From: Acidobacteriota bacterium
GTDB lineage: Bacteria; Acidobacteriota; Terriglobia; Terriglobales; Acidobacteriaceae
DNA: 56,545 bases
Direction: 5' to 3'
Assembly: GCA_018268775.1 (NCBI GenBank)
Contig: JAFDVV010000011.1
Location: 1-56,545, forward strand
Of the stretch, positions 43,697 to 52,965 are shown piece after piece (position 1 is the first letter of the stretch; the number at the start of each line of letters is the position of its first letter). The notes beneath the pieces are model-generated. The model made no database searches. It was not told where the DNA came from and saw only the letters and a list, made by a program, of their open reading frames with translations. The position numbers were made by a program, and so were the translations under genes.

Positions 43697-43861
43697 AACG
43701 ATCCGTAGATAAAACCAACGCCTGCCTATATATACGCTCTACTAAGAAATCACATCCTATTCGACAGTTGGCCCGGCGAGGCGTATGTTTGCTTCGCCAG
43801 ATACTTGCCACCGCCAATGGGGCTCCCTGAATCGCCGATACGACCTATGAAAAGAGGCTCT

Positions 43862-44836
43862 ATGTGTCTGAAACGGAATCTCCTGTCAGTCTTCAGCTTT
43901 ATTCTGGCGCTCTTCGCCTTCATCATGCCAGCCAAGCCAGCCCATGCGCAGGGATATGGCAACACCATTACCTGCTCCTCCGACGACGGCCGACGCAACT
44001 ACTGTAACGCCGACACCCGCGGCGGCGTGCAGCTAACCCGCAAGATCAGCGGGTCGGCCTGCATCCAGGGGCAGACCTGGGGGTGGAACAACAACCAGAT
44101 CTGGGTCGACAAAGGATGCCGAGCCGAATTTGCCACGGGGAACGGCAACGGCTGGGGTGGGAACAACGGCAGCACCATCACTTGCTCTTCCGACAACGGA
44201 CGCAGGAATTTCTGCAATGCCAACACCCGAGGGGGCGTGCAGCTAACCCGTCAGATCAGCGGATCGGCCTGCATCCAGGGGCAGACCTGGGGATGGAACA
44301 ACAACCAAATTTGGGTCGACAAAGGTTGCCGTGCACAGTTCTCCACCGGGAACGGCAATGGAAATGGCTGGGGCAATGGCGGCGGATGGGGAGGTAACAA
44401 TGGCAGCACCATCACCTGCTCCTCCGACGATGGACGACGAAATTTCTGTAACGCCAACACCCGAGGGGGCGTGCAGCTAACCCGCCAGATTAGCGGGTCG
44501 GCCTGCATTCAGGGGCAGACCTGGGGATGGAACAACAACCAAATCTGGGTCGACAAAGGTTGCCGAGCCGAGTTCAGCACTGGCAACGGAAGCGGTAATG
44601 GAAATGGTTGGGGCTGGGGCGGCAACAACGGTAACGCGGGAGTGATCTTCAACTGTGCCTCCGACGATGGCGGACGTCACTACTGCGCCGTTCCCAACGG
44701 AGCAAATCCTGCTGCAGTCGTGATGACGAGGCAGATCAGCGGATCGGCATGCATTCAGGGGCAGACCTGGGGTGCCGACGGCAGGGGCTTTTACGTCGAT
44801 CGCGGTTGCAGGGCAGAGTTTCGCACCAACCGCTGA
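43862..44836 (+). CDS. Secreted protein with four DUF3011-type repeats
   Basis: About 324 residues from the ATG at 43862, which has AGAGG four bases upstream. The signal peptide is NLLSVFSFILALFAFIMPAKPAHAQ. The mature part is four copies of a 57-60-residue unit, each with four Cys: ITCSSDDGRRNYCNA, GGVQLTR, ISGSACIQGQTWGW and WVDKGCRAEF. Short Gly/Asn-rich linkers join them. The first three copies are almost identical and the fourth has diverged (IFNCASDDGGRHYCAVPNG). The pattern matches DUF3011, whose function is not known. Even Cys spacing suggests disulfide-bonded extracytoplasmic modules. It is a single-gene unit with its own terminator. Confidence 0.85.
   Translation: MCLKRNLLSVFSFILALFAFIMPAKPAHAQGYGNTITCSSDDGRRNYCNADTRGGVQLTRKISGSACIQGQTWGWNNNQIWVDKGCRAEFATGNGNGWGGNNGSTITCSSDNGRRNFCNANTRGGVQLTRQISGSACIQGQTWGWNNNQIWVDKGCRAQFSTGNGNGNGWGNGGGWGGNNGSTITCSSDDGRRNFCNANTRGGVQLTRQISGSACIQGQTWGWNNNQIWVDKGCRAEFSTGNGSGNGNGWGWGGNNGNAGVIFNCASDDGGRHYCAVPNGANPAAVVMTRQISGSACIQGQTWGADGRGFYVDRGCRAEFRTNR
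43964..44824 (+). repeat. Four tandem coding repeats
   Basis: Repeat units lie at about 43964-44134, 44174-44344, 44408-44578 and 44645-44824. The first three are near-identical at DNA level, for example in the stretch encoding SACIQGQTWGWNNNQIWVDK, so expansion or loss by recombination is likely. Linkers between units vary in length and encode Gly, Asn and Trp. Confidence 0.9.
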
Positions 44837-44876
44837 AATCAAGCTGAACACCTTTGGTGAATCCGATGTCCACACC

Positions 44877-44907
44877 AAACCGGACCGCCTATCGCGGTCC
44901 GGTTTTT
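44877..44907 (+). terminator. Intrinsic terminator of the DUF3011 gene
   Basis: AAACCGGACCGC (44877-44888) and GCGGTCCGGTTT (44894-44905) form a perfect 12-bp stem with a CTATC loop, ending in five T (44903-44907). It lies 40 bp after the stop codon and before the histidine kinase gene. Confidence 0.93.
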
Positions 44908-44984
44908 GATTTGAACGGCAATACGCAAGCCCCCTATTTGCACCCGATATACTTTTCAATGACGGAAGAGCCTTCGACAACCTC

Positions 44985-45932
44985 ATGAACATCACACGGC
45001 GCCGGGGAACGATTGCAGTCTTTATCACGCTTGGCGTGTTGCTCACCGGCCTTACCGTCTTCCTCAACATTACGTGGATCCTTCATAACGAAGGCCACCT
45101 TGCTCTTCTCATTCTGGGCATCATCTTCTTTGCGATACTGGTTGCGGGCGTTGTCCTCAATACCATCTTTCTTGTCCGCGAGGTCCGTCGCAACGAGCGG
45201 CAGGACTCCTTCCTGAACGCCGTTACCCACGAGTTGAAGACGCCCATCGCCAGCATCCGCCTCTACCTGGAGACGCTGCAACGCCGGCCCATGGAAGAGG
45301 CCCAGCGGCAGCAGTTTTACAGCAGTATGCTGGCCGACTCCGACCGTCTGCTCACCACCGTGGAGCAGGTACTGAAGGCAGGCCAGTTGGGTCAGCGGCA
45401 CCGTCTACAAAGCCGGACGTTGATCGACCTCGGCACGCTGGTCGCGGAGTGCGTAACGATCACCATGCAACGCCACCATCTGGACAAGGATGCAATCGTG
45501 CTCGCTCCTGTGCCGGGCGGTGTACGGCTGCGGGTGATGGGTATCGTCGAAGACCTGCGCACCGCAGTCCTGAATGTGCTGGACAACGCCGTAAAATACT
45601 CCCCCGATGGCGTCCACGTCCGCTGTTCGCTGCTGATTACGCACTACACCTGGGCCACTCTCCAGATCGCCGACACGGGCGTGGGTCTGCCGCCGGACCA
45701 ATACAAACGCATCTTTCGCCGCTTCTATCGCGTTCCCGGGCGCACCATGCAGCGCATCAAGGGCACGGGCCTCGGGTTGTTTCTGGTCAGGAACATCCTG
45801 CGCCAGCACGGCGGCGATGCCGTCGCCTCAAGTCCCGGCTTGAATCAGGGCACTACCGTCACTCTTACACTTCCACTTGCCGCGTCTAACGGTGTTCCAA
45901 CCTTGGAAGATGCATCGATGGAAAAAGCATGA
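44985..45932 (+). CDS. Sensor histidine kinase
   Basis: Membrane kinase of 315 residues with two hydrophobic helices near the N-terminus (GTIAVFITLGVLLTGLTVFL and ALLILGIIFFAILVAGVVLN), separated by only about 15 residues, so almost no periplasmic sensor domain. His82 in AVTHELKTPIAS is the phosphorylation site. The ATP-binding boxes are N (LNVLDNAVKYS), G1 (IADTGVGLPP), F (FRRFYRVPG) and G2 (GTGLGLFLV). No HAMP domain is obvious. It overlaps the response regulator gene by ATGA. With so little outside the membrane, it probably senses a membrane or partner-protein signal. Confidence 0.92.
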   Translation: MNITRRRGTIAVFITLGVLLTGLTVFLNITWILHNEGHLALLILGIIFFAILVAGVVLNTIFLVREVRRNERQDSFLNAVTHELKTPIASIRLYLETLQRRPMEEAQRQQFYSSMLADSDRLLTTVEQVLKAGQLGQRHRLQSRTLIDLGTLVAECVTITMQRHHLDKDAIVLAPVPGGVRLRVMGIVEDLRTAVLNVLDNAVKYSPDGVHVRCSLLITHYTWATLQIADTGVGLPPDQYKRIFRRFYRVPGRTMQRIKGTGLGLFLVRNILRQHGGDAVASSPGLNQGTTVTLTLPLAASNGVPTLEDASMEKA

Positions 45933-46663
45933 ACGAATCGCCTTTGGTCGTAGTTGTCGAGGACGAAGAGCATCTGGCTCAGGGATTGATCTTCAATCTT
46001 CAGGCAGAGGGATACCGTACCCATCTTGAGGTGGATGGCGACGCGGCGCTTGAATACCTGCTCCACACCGCCGATATGATCGACGCCGTTGTGCTGGATT
46101 GCATGCTCCCCGGAGCGGACGGCTTTGCCATCGCCCGCGCATTGCGCGAAGCGAAGCGATACACGCCCGTGCTGATGCTGACGGCGCGATCGCGGCCAGA
46201 GGACATTCTGGAAGGTCTCGATGCCGGCGCGGACGACTACCTGCCCAAACCGTTCGACCTCGGCATTCTGCTGATGCGCGTGAAATCGTTGCTGCGGCGC
46301 ACAGCCTGGCACCGCACCGCGACGCAGGCCGACCACCCAGCACAACCTGTGCTCGCAGACGAGTATGCCTTCAACCATCGCACCATCCGCTTCGACGCTC
46401 TGGAGTTGATAGCGCCCAACCGCACAACCAACCTGACCGTGATGGAGGCCGACCTGCTACGCTACCTTACCGAACGCGAAGGCCAGATCGTGTCGCGCAA
46501 GGACATCCTCGAACAGGTCTGGCGCGTGCACGAAGACACCGACACGCGCGCCATCGACAACTTCGTCGTCCGCCTGCGCCGCTATATTGAAGACGACCCA
46601 GCCAACCCGCAGCACCTCGTCACGGTGCGCGGCATCGGCTACCGCTTCATTGCGAACCCCTGA
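45929..46663 (+). CDS. OmpR-family response regulator
   Basis: Two-domain DNA-binding regulator of 244 residues. The receiver has acidic Glu11-Asp12, phospho-acceptor Asp57 in VVLDCMLPGADG, and Lys in DYLPKPFD. The C-terminal winged helix is clear: LTVMEADLLRYLTEREGQIVSRKDILEQVW and AIDNFVVRLRRYIEDDPANPQHLVTVRGIGYRF. It is the partner of the upstream kinase, coupled by a 4-bp overlap. Its targets are unknown; the nearby PadR and ADOP genes start only 88 bp downstream but have their own operator. Confidence 0.94.
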   Translation: MNESPLVVVVEDEEHLAQGLIFNLQAEGYRTHLEVDGDAALEYLLHTADMIDAVVLDCMLPGADGFAIARALREAKRYTPVLMLTARSRPEDILEGLDAGADDYLPKPFDLGILLMRVKSLLRRTAWHRTATQADHPAQPVLADEYAFNHRTIRFDALELIAPNRTTNLTVMEADLLRYLTEREGQIVSRKDILEQVWRVHEDTDTRAIDNFVVRLRRYIEDDPANPQHLVTVRGIGYRFIANP

Positions 46664-46721
46664 CGCCGTTCGTCACAAAGGCGCGCTCTCCTATTGCAAT
46701 CCCATATAAAGCTATGGCACT

Positions 46722-46744
46722 CTCCTATTGCAAACCAATAGGAG
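46722..46744. promoter_or_regulatory. PadR operator candidate
   Basis: CTCCTATTG (46722-46730) and CAATAGGAG (46736-46744) are perfect 9-bp inverted repeats with a five-base centre. The right arm contains the GGAG ribosome site of padR. A direct 14-bp repeat CTCTCCTATTGCAA occurs at 46686-46699 and again at 46720-46733. A regulator bound here would block both transcription and ribosome access. Confidence 0.65.
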
Positions 46745-46750
46745 ACAGAC

Positions 46751-47092
46751 ATGGGCGACAAAACCGACGTCTGGCAGGGAACGCTTACACTGATGGTCCT
46801 CAAGACCCTCGAGAGCATGGGTCCGCTTCACGGCTATGGCATTGCGCGGCGCATCGAGCAGACGAGCGGCGATTTACTTTCGCTGAACTACGGCACACTC
46901 TACCCCGCTCTTCTCCGTCTGGAGCAGGAAGGCGCCATTGCGTCGGAGTGGGGCGTCTCCGACAACAACCGAAAGGCAAAGTTCTACTCGCTCACGCGTG
47001 CAGGCCGCCGCCAGCTTCATCAGGAGACACGTAGCTGGGAGCAGACCACTGCCATTGTCGCCCGCTTTCTCTCCACGGAGGAGCAGTCATGA
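46751..47092 (+). CDS. PadR-family transcriptional regulator
   Basis: Small winged-helix regulator of 113 residues. WQGTLTLMVLKTLESMGPLHGYGIARRIEQTSGDLLSLNYGTLYPALLRLEQEGAIASEWG is the full PadR N-terminal signature, and the rest carries the DNN-RKAKFYSLTRAGR wing and helix. GGAG lies seven bases before the ATG, inside the operator. It overlaps the permease gene by ATGA. PadR genes fused by overlap to ADOP permeases are a recurrent acidobacterial pair, where PadR is expected to repress the unit until an effector releases it. Confidence 0.93.
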   Translation: MGDKTDVWQGTLTLMVLKTLESMGPLHGYGIARRIEQTSGDLLSLNYGTLYPALLRLEQEGAIASEWGVSDNNRKAKFYSLTRAGRRQLHQETRSWEQTTAIVARFLSTEEQS

Positions 47093-49737
47093 AATGCATC
47101 CGCGCATGGTTCCTCAGGATCACCGGTATCGTCCCAAGCCAGCGGCGAGAGTTGGACTTCTCCAACGAACTGGCCAGCCATCTCCAGATGCATATCGACG
47201 ACAACCTACGCGCGGGCATGACACCCGAGCAGGCACGCCGCGAAGCCCACATCAAACTCGGTGGCCTGGAACAGACCAAGCAGGCCCATCGTGAAGGCCG
47301 CACCATTCCCTTCCTGGAAACTCTGCTGCAAGACCTTCGCTACGCTCTGCGTCAGCTCCACCGCAGCCCTGGCTTTACGATCACCGCCGTGCTGATGCTC
47401 TCGCTTGGAATCGGCGCCAGTGTCGCGATCTTCGCATTCGTCGACGCCGCGCTCCTCAAGCCCCTCCCCTACGCCGATCCGAACGGTCTCGTTGACGTGG
47501 CGGAGCATGGACGCTCGTTCCCACGCTCCAACCTCTCTTATCTCGACTACGAGGACTGGAAGCATCTCAACAAGGTCTTTTCTTCTCTTGACGTCTACAC
47601 AGGCGGCGGCTATCTCTACCGCACACCCTCTGGGGTCGAACCGGTTCGCGCCGCCAGGGTTAGCGATGGATTCTTCCGCACGCTCGGAGTCCGTCCACTT
47701 CTTGGCCGCGACTTCTATTCAGGTGAAGACCAGCCCAACGCACCCGCTACCGTCCTTCTCTCGTACAGTACATGGCAACAGCGCTTCGGCGGACGCGGGG
47801 ACATCGTCGGCCAAACAATCTCTCTCGACGAAGCCCCAACTACCGTCATCGGAGTTCTTCCTAAGGACTTCCAGTTTGCTCCTCGTGGAGCCGCTGAGTT
47901 TTGGACGACAACCCATCAACGTTCTAACTGTGAAAAGCGCCGCAGTTGCCATAATCTTTTCGCAGTCGGGCGCCTCAAGGAAGGTGTCTCAGTCAAATCG
48001 GCTCTCGCCGACATGACTGCGATCGCCAAGCAGCTTGAGATCCAGTATCCAGGTTCCAATCGCGACCAGGGCGCATATATCGCTCCGCTCTCCGAGCTTA
48101 TCGTCAGAGATATCCGCCCTATCCTCCTTACCCTTTTAGCGGGAGCAGGCCTCCTGCTTCTCATAGCCTGCATCAATGTCGCAAGCCTGTTACTCGTGCG
48201 TTCAGAGGGTCGTCGCCGTGAGTTAGCTGTTCGCGGCGCTCTCGGAGCTTCTACTTCGCGGCTCGTGCGTCAGTTCATCACTGAAGGCATCGTGCTGGTC
48301 TCCGCCGGTGTCCTCTCGGGACTGGCTGTGGGTTATGGAGCCATGCAGATACTTCTGCACCTTATCTCCAAAGACATGATGGCAAACATGCCGTATCTGC
48401 AAGAGCTGGGCTTCAATCTACACGTATTCTCTTTCGCGGCCATTATTGCGCTCTCTGCAATTGTCATCTTCTCGCTCACACCAGTCTTTCGTTTACCTGC
48501 GGCTGGTCTTCGCGAAGCTCTCAACGACAGCGATCGTGGATCTTCCGGCACAATCTGGCGACGGTTCGGCTCAAATCTCGTCGTACTCGAACTCACCATT
48601 GCGGTCATCCTGTTGGTCGCAGCAGGTTTACTTGGAAAAAGTTTCTATCGTCTGCTACATGTCGATCTCTCCTTCCAGCCCGACCATCTCGCCCATATTC
48701 AGGTGGACATCCCTCGGGCTTCCTATGACAAAGACGAAAAGCTGGCCATCGTTGCGAAGAAGATACTCGATCGCGTAACCAGCCTTCCGGGCGTTACGTC
48801 GGCAACGACCACAAGCGTCCCTCCCGTCAGTTGCAATTGCAACACCGATTGGATCAGGATTGTCGGCCACCCTTTTCATGGCGAACACAACGAAGTCAAC
48901 GAACGCGAAGTGAGCCCCAACTATCTCAAGACACTTCAGGCAGGCCTTGTCAGCGGCCGGTTCTTCACCGCGCAGGACGATTCATCAAAGCCGAACGTCA
49001 TCGTCATCAATAAGGCTTTTGCGCAAAAATACTTTTCTGGTGAAGACCCTCTCGGGAAGAAGATCGGCGATGGCGACCTCACGCCAAAGTCAATCCGCGA
49101 GATCGTCGGTGTCGTCGACGATATTCGCGAAAGTGAACTCGACACCGAAATCTGGCCGGCTGAGTATCAACCCTCGGCACAGAGTCCCAGTGCCTACTAT
49201 TCCCTCCTGGTCCGCACGACTCAGGATGAGAAGGCCCTGTTACCCATCCTCAGCGCAGCCGTCCACGAGGTTGATCCAGGAATCGGCGTCAGTCAGGCAG
49301 CAACCATGAATCAGCGCATCGCCGATTCACAAACTGCCTATCTCCACCGCTCCTCTGCGTGGCTCGTTGGTGGCTTCGCGGCTCTTGCGCTTCTGCTTGG
49401 TGTGGTGGGGCTTTACGGAGTGATCTCCTACTCGGTCAGCCAACGAACGCGAGAGATCGGGGTCCGCATGGCTCTCGGAGCTGCACGAGGGTCTGTCTAT
49501 CGGCTTGTCCTCGGCGAAGCTGGACGGCTGACCTTCATCGGTATCGTTGCAGGCATCCTGTGCTCGATTGCCGCAGCTACATTGCTGCGGAAACTTCTCT
49601 TCGGGACACGCGCGTGGGACCTGCCGACGCTCGTCGGCGTAGCGCTGCTGTTGGCGCTTGCAGCGTTGCTCGCCAGTTTCATTCCCGCGCGCCGGGCTGC
49701 CTCCATCAACCCGGTTGAGGCGCTACGGGCCGAATAA
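47089..49737 (+). CDS. ADOP-family ABC transporter permease
   Basis: Membrane protein of 882 residues of the acidobacterial duplicated orphan permease family (TIGR03434). The N-terminal 70 residues hold the typical short helical domain (RRELDFSNELASHLQMHIDDNLRAGMTPEQARREAHIKLGG). Then comes LRQLHRSPGFTITAVLMLSLGIGASVAIFAFVDAALLKPLPY, a MacB-like periplasmic domain, FtsX-type helix sets around residues 345-460, a second periplasmic domain, and closing helices with YSVSQRTREIGVRMALGA. No ATPase gene is adjacent, as usual for this orphan family. It may export small lipophilic or toxic compounds, or act mechanically like MacB. Confidence 0.93.
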   Translation: MKCIRAWFLRITGIVPSQRRELDFSNELASHLQMHIDDNLRAGMTPEQARREAHIKLGGLEQTKQAHREGRTIPFLETLLQDLRYALRQLHRSPGFTITAVLMLSLGIGASVAIFAFVDAALLKPLPYADPNGLVDVAEHGRSFPRSNLSYLDYEDWKHLNKVFSSLDVYTGGGYLYRTPSGVEPVRAARVSDGFFRTLGVRPLLGRDFYSGEDQPNAPATVLLSYSTWQQRFGGRGDIVGQTISLDEAPTTVIGVLPKDFQFAPRGAAEFWTTTHQRSNCEKRRSCHNLFAVGRLKEGVSVKSALADMTAIAKQLEIQYPGSNRDQGAYIAPLSELIVRDIRPILLTLLAGAGLLLLIACINVASLLLVRSEGRRRELAVRGALGASTSRLVRQFITEGIVLVSAGVLSGLAVGYGAMQILLHLISKDMMANMPYLQELGFNLHVFSFAAIIALSAIVIFSLTPVFRLPAAGLREALNDSDRGSSGTIWRRFGSNLVVLELTIAVILLVAAGLLGKSFYRLLHVDLSFQPDHLAHIQVDIPRASYDKDEKLAIVAKKILDRVTSLPGVTSATTTSVPPVSCNCNTDWIRIVGHPFHGEHNEVNEREVSPNYLKTLQAGLVSGRFFTAQDDSSKPNVIVINKAFAQKYFSGEDPLGKKIGDGDLTPKSIREIVGVVDDIRESELDTEIWPAEYQPSAQSPSAYYSLLVRTTQDEKALLPILSAAVHEVDPGIGVSQAATMNQRIADSQTAYLHRSSAWLVGGFAALALLLGVVGLYGVISYSVSQRTREIGVRMALGAARGSVYRLVLGEAGRLTFIGIVAGILCSIAAATLLRKLLFGTRAWDLPTLVGVALLLALAALLASFIPARRAASINPVEALRAE

Positions 49738-49805
49738 CAACGGCCCTGCAACCAACGCATGTGGCGGCAACTGCTTTACACTCAACGTAGAGCACGAACC
49801 GCCTC

Positions 49806-52175
49806 ATGCGCATCTTCACCCGCTACATCCTCCGCGAAGTGACCTCACACGCCCTGCTCGGCGGAGTCCTCTTTACCTTCGTGCTCTTCATGCGCGACCT
49901 TGGGCATATTCTTGAGTTGGTCGTTCGCAACTCCGCCTCCGTCACCGATGTTTTGCGGATCTTTGCCTACCTGCTGCCGAATTTTCTGATCGTCACGATC
50001 CCCATGGCTGTGCTGGTTGGCATCCTGCTCGGACTGTCGCGGCTCGCTGCGGACTCCGAGATCACGGCGATGCGCGCCTCGGGCATGGGGGCGTTCGATT
50101 TCGTTCGCATCGTCTCAATCGTCTCCGGCGTTGCGGTTGCGCTGGGGCTCTTCAACTCGCTTTATGTTGCTCCACATGCCGCGGCGGCCACACTTCGCCT
50201 GGAAGAGTCGCTGAAGGCAAGTCAGGCGTCGTTCGAGGTGCAGCCGCGTGTCTTCTACGAAGACTTTCGCAACTATGTGCTGTATATCCAGGACGTCCGC
50301 CCAGCCTCCGGCGCTGCGCTCTGGCACCATGTCTTTCTTGCCGACCTCACCCAGCCCGCAAACCCGAACATCACGACCGCGGACCAGGCCGTTGTCGTAA
50401 GTGACAATCCGCAGACCATCCGCCTGCATCTGCTGGATGGCGGACGTCATGAGACCTCGCCCAACGATCCCAACCAGTACAACATCACCACGTTCACCTC
50501 GACCGATCTTCCGATTCAGACAGGAGCGCAGGACGACCCGCACCTGGGGCGCTCCGATACGCCGATACTTGCGCTACCGCTCTCCAGGCTCTGGCAACTC
50601 GGCAACTCGCCCGACAGCGATATTCCCGGCCACCCCGCGCGCATCTACCGCATCGAGGTCAACAAGCGCTTCTCGTACCCTTTTGCATGCCTGGTCCTGA
50701 TGCTTGTCGGTGTTCCTTTAGGCCTCTCGTCAAAGCGCGGCGGCAAATCGACGGGCTTTGTGCTGACGATCCTGCTGGTCTTCATCTATTACTTCCTTTC
50801 GTCTGTCGGCATCGCGCTTGCCAAGAACGGAAAGCTGTCTCCGTTTATCGGCGTGTGGGGAGCGAACCTTCTCTTCGCCGCGACGGGTGCGCTTCTCCTC
50901 TATCAGATGTCGCGCGGCGGCATTGCGCTCAGCCTCATCTCTTCGCTCGGCGTTCAACTCAATAGGCTCATGGCGCGCCTGTTGCGCGGACGCAAGCTCG
51001 CCGCCGGCAGCGGCCTCGATATTGCCACACTCCTGCGGCGCTTTCGCAGCACCTTCAGACTTCAGTTCCCTTTGTTGCTTGACGACTACGTGATGCGTGA
51101 GTATGTGACGAACTTTGCACTGGTGCTCGTCTCGTTCTCCATGCTGTTCCTTATCTTCACCTTCTTCGAACTGATCGGCGACATCATTCGCAATCGCACG
51201 CCACTTGTCACCGTGGGCGACTACCTCATCAATCTGGTTCCATACATCATCTACAACGTCACACCGCTCTGCTGCCTGGTCGCTGTGCTAGTCACCTTCG
51301 GCGCGCTAAGCAGATCGTCGGAGATGACCGCGATGAAGGCCACAGGAATCAGTCTCTATCGCATCGTCACGCCGGTGCTCATCACCACGATACTGATCGC
51401 AGCAGGGCTGTTCGCCTTTGACGAGTTCTACCTGCCCACAGCGAACCGCCGTCAGGAGGCGCTGCGCTCCATCATCAAGAACAAGCCGGCGCAGACCTTT
51501 CTTCGCCCCGATCGCAAGTGGATGTCGGGGCAGACCCAATCCACAGGCTCGCCATCACGCGTCTTTTACTACCAGTTCTTCGACCCGGCAAAGAGCGTCT
51601 TCGCCAATCTGACTGTCTTTGAGTTCGACCCAACAAACTTCACACTCCAGCGGCGCATCTTCGCCTCTTCGGCCCATTGGAACGATCGTGTGAACCAGTG
51701 GGTGCTTGAAAACGGCTGGCAGCGCACCTTTCAGGGCGAGACCGTCGCTTCATATCAACCGTTTACAGTAACAACCTTCCCCGAGATCCATGAGCAGCCA
51801 TCGTACTTCGTCAAGGAAGACCGCCCCGCGCAGGAGATGAGCTACAACGAGCTTTCGCACTATATCTCCGATCTCGACCAATCTGGCTTCGATACCAAGC
51901 GGCTCAGCGTTCAACTGAACCGAAAGCTCGCTTACCCCTTGATAACACTCGTGATGGCGATGCTCGCGATTCCTTTTGCGTTGTCGATGGGCAAACGAGG
52001 TTCGCTTGCGGGCATTGCAACCGCCATCGGTCTCGCCATCGCATACTGGGTGGTCGACGGGCTGTTTCAGGCCATGGGGAACGTCAATACGCTGCCCGCG
52101 CTGCTGGCAGCATGGACCCCGGACCTGCTCTTTGGAATCGCAGGCACTTATTTGCTGCTTCGAACCCCAACGTAA
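49806..52175 (+). CDS. Fused LptF-LptG-type lipopolysaccharide export permease
   Basis: Membrane protein of 789 residues containing two YjgP/YjgQ units in one chain. The first starts IFTRYILREVTSHALLGGVLFTFVLFMRDLG, with IPMAVLVGILLGLSRLAADSEITAMRASGMG and a periplasmic beta domain. The second begins near residue 425 (DDYVMREYVTNFALVLVSFSMLFLIFTFFEL), with CCLVAVLVTFGALSRSSEMTAMKATGIS and a second periplasmic beta domain. E. coli uses separate LptF and LptG at about 360 residues each. The protein would form the inner-membrane channel that hands LPS to LptC, driven by LptB, which is not in the window. Confidence 0.9.
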   Translation: MRIFTRYILREVTSHALLGGVLFTFVLFMRDLGHILELVVRNSASVTDVLRIFAYLLPNFLIVTIPMAVLVGILLGLSRLAADSEITAMRASGMGAFDFVRIVSIVSGVAVALGLFNSLYVAPHAAAATLRLEESLKASQASFEVQPRVFYEDFRNYVLYIQDVRPASGAALWHHVFLADLTQPANPNITTADQAVVVSDNPQTIRLHLLDGGRHETSPNDPNQYNITTFTSTDLPIQTGAQDDPHLGRSDTPILALPLSRLWQLGNSPDSDIPGHPARIYRIEVNKRFSYPFACLVLMLVGVPLGLSSKRGGKSTGFVLTILLVFIYYFLSSVGIALAKNGKLSPFIGVWGANLLFAATGALLLYQMSRGGIALSLISSLGVQLNRLMARLLRGRKLAAGSGLDIATLLRRFRSTFRLQFPLLLDDYVMREYVTNFALVLVSFSMLFLIFTFFELIGDIIRNRTPLVTVGDYLINLVPYIIYNVTPLCCLVAVLVTFGALSRSSEMTAMKATGISLYRIVTPVLITTILIAAGLFAFDEFYLPTANRRQEALRSIIKNKPAQTFLRPDRKWMSGQTQSTGSPSRVFYYQFFDPAKSVFANLTVFEFDPTNFTLQRRIFASSAHWNDRVNQWVLENGWQRTFQGETVASYQPFTVTTFPEIHEQPSYFVKEDRPAQEMSYNELSHYISDLDQSGFDTKRLSVQLNRKLAYPLITLVMAMLAIPFALSMGKRGSLAGIATAIGLAIAYWVVDGLFQAMGNVNTLPALLAAWTPDLLFGIAGTYLLLRTPT

Positions 52176-52216
52176 GCAGCACAATCTTTGCGTGTGGACG
52201 TACACTATAAGCCACA

Positions 52217-52885
52217 ATGAGCCATCGATTCCTTTTCGCGACTGTCCTGCTCGCAGCTACCGCGGCCGCGCAGACGACATCTACAACTCCGCGCAGGACG
52301 ACACCGCATCGTGCCACAGCAGTGAAGCCGAAAGCTGCGCCCGCCGCCGCAAACCCGGCTGACAATCCACCCAATGTTCCCAAGGTCGAGGGCACACCGA
52401 AAAATCTGTATGCGCTCCGCTATATCGATACAGAGCCAGGCACCGGCCCGCTGGCCGAAAGCCACAAGTTTTACACTGTCCATTACACGGGTTGGCTCAC
52501 CGACGGCACCAAGTTCGACTCTTCGCACGACCATCCCGGCGGTGAACCGATTGTCTTCCCCTACGGCGCGCGTAGAGTGATCCCAGGATGGGACACTGGC
52601 TTTGAAGGAATGCACGTCGGCGGCAAGCGCAGGCTCTACATTCCTTACCAACTTGCCTATGGCGAGAGCGGACGTCCACCCGTCATCCCAGCCAAGGCCG
52701 ACTTGATCTTCGACATCGAGCTTGTCGCACAGTCGGATACGCCTCCTGAGCCGAAGCCTGCGCCCGTCGCCCCTGAAGCCAAGCCTGCAGAGCCAACCCA
52801 GCCCGCGACTCCCAAAGACGCACCTGCTCCATCGAGCGCGGTGAAGCCGCAGACTCCGCCCGCTCCGTCCTCGCCGAACCATTGA
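52217..52885 (+). CDS. Periplasmic FKBP-type peptidyl-prolyl isomerase
   Basis: Protein of 222 residues that catalyses proline cis-trans isomerisation during folding. The signal peptide is FLFATVLLAATAAAQ. An Ala/Pro-rich linker leads to one FKBP domain at about residues 75-175: VHYTGWLTDGTKFDSSHD, IPGWDTGFEGMHVGGKRRLYIPYQLAYGESGRPPVIPAKADLIFDIELV. The C-terminal 45 residues are Pro/Ala/Lys-rich and probably disordered. It lies 41 bp after the LPS permease gene, so it may be in the same transcript and assist envelope protein folding. Confidence 0.92.
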   Translation: MSHRFLFATVLLAATAAAQTTSTTPRRTTPHRATAVKPKAAPAAANPADNPPNVPKVEGTPKNLYALRYIDTEPGTGPLAESHKFYTVHYTGWLTDGTKFDSSHDHPGGEPIVFPYGARRVIPGWDTGFEGMHVGGKRRLYIPYQLAYGESGRPPVIPAKADLIFDIELVAQSDTPPEPKPAPVAPEAKPAEPTQPATPKDAPAPSSAVKPQTPPAPSSPNH

Positions 52886-52965
52886 TGCCCTCGCCGCGGC
52901 AGGGCGATTGCGAAACCAACGCCCTGTCCGCTGTATCTAAAGCGATGCGGACATAGACTATTGAC

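Noticed and set aside
43964..44824. Regularly spaced DNA repeats resembling an array
   Set aside because: Units are about 171 bases, in frame and coding for Cys-rich protein; this is not a CRISPR array.
52889..52908. GC-rich hairpin between the FKBP and ABC genes (GCCCT/AGGGC)
   Set aside because: Only five base pairs in the outer stem and no T-run; too weak to call a terminator.
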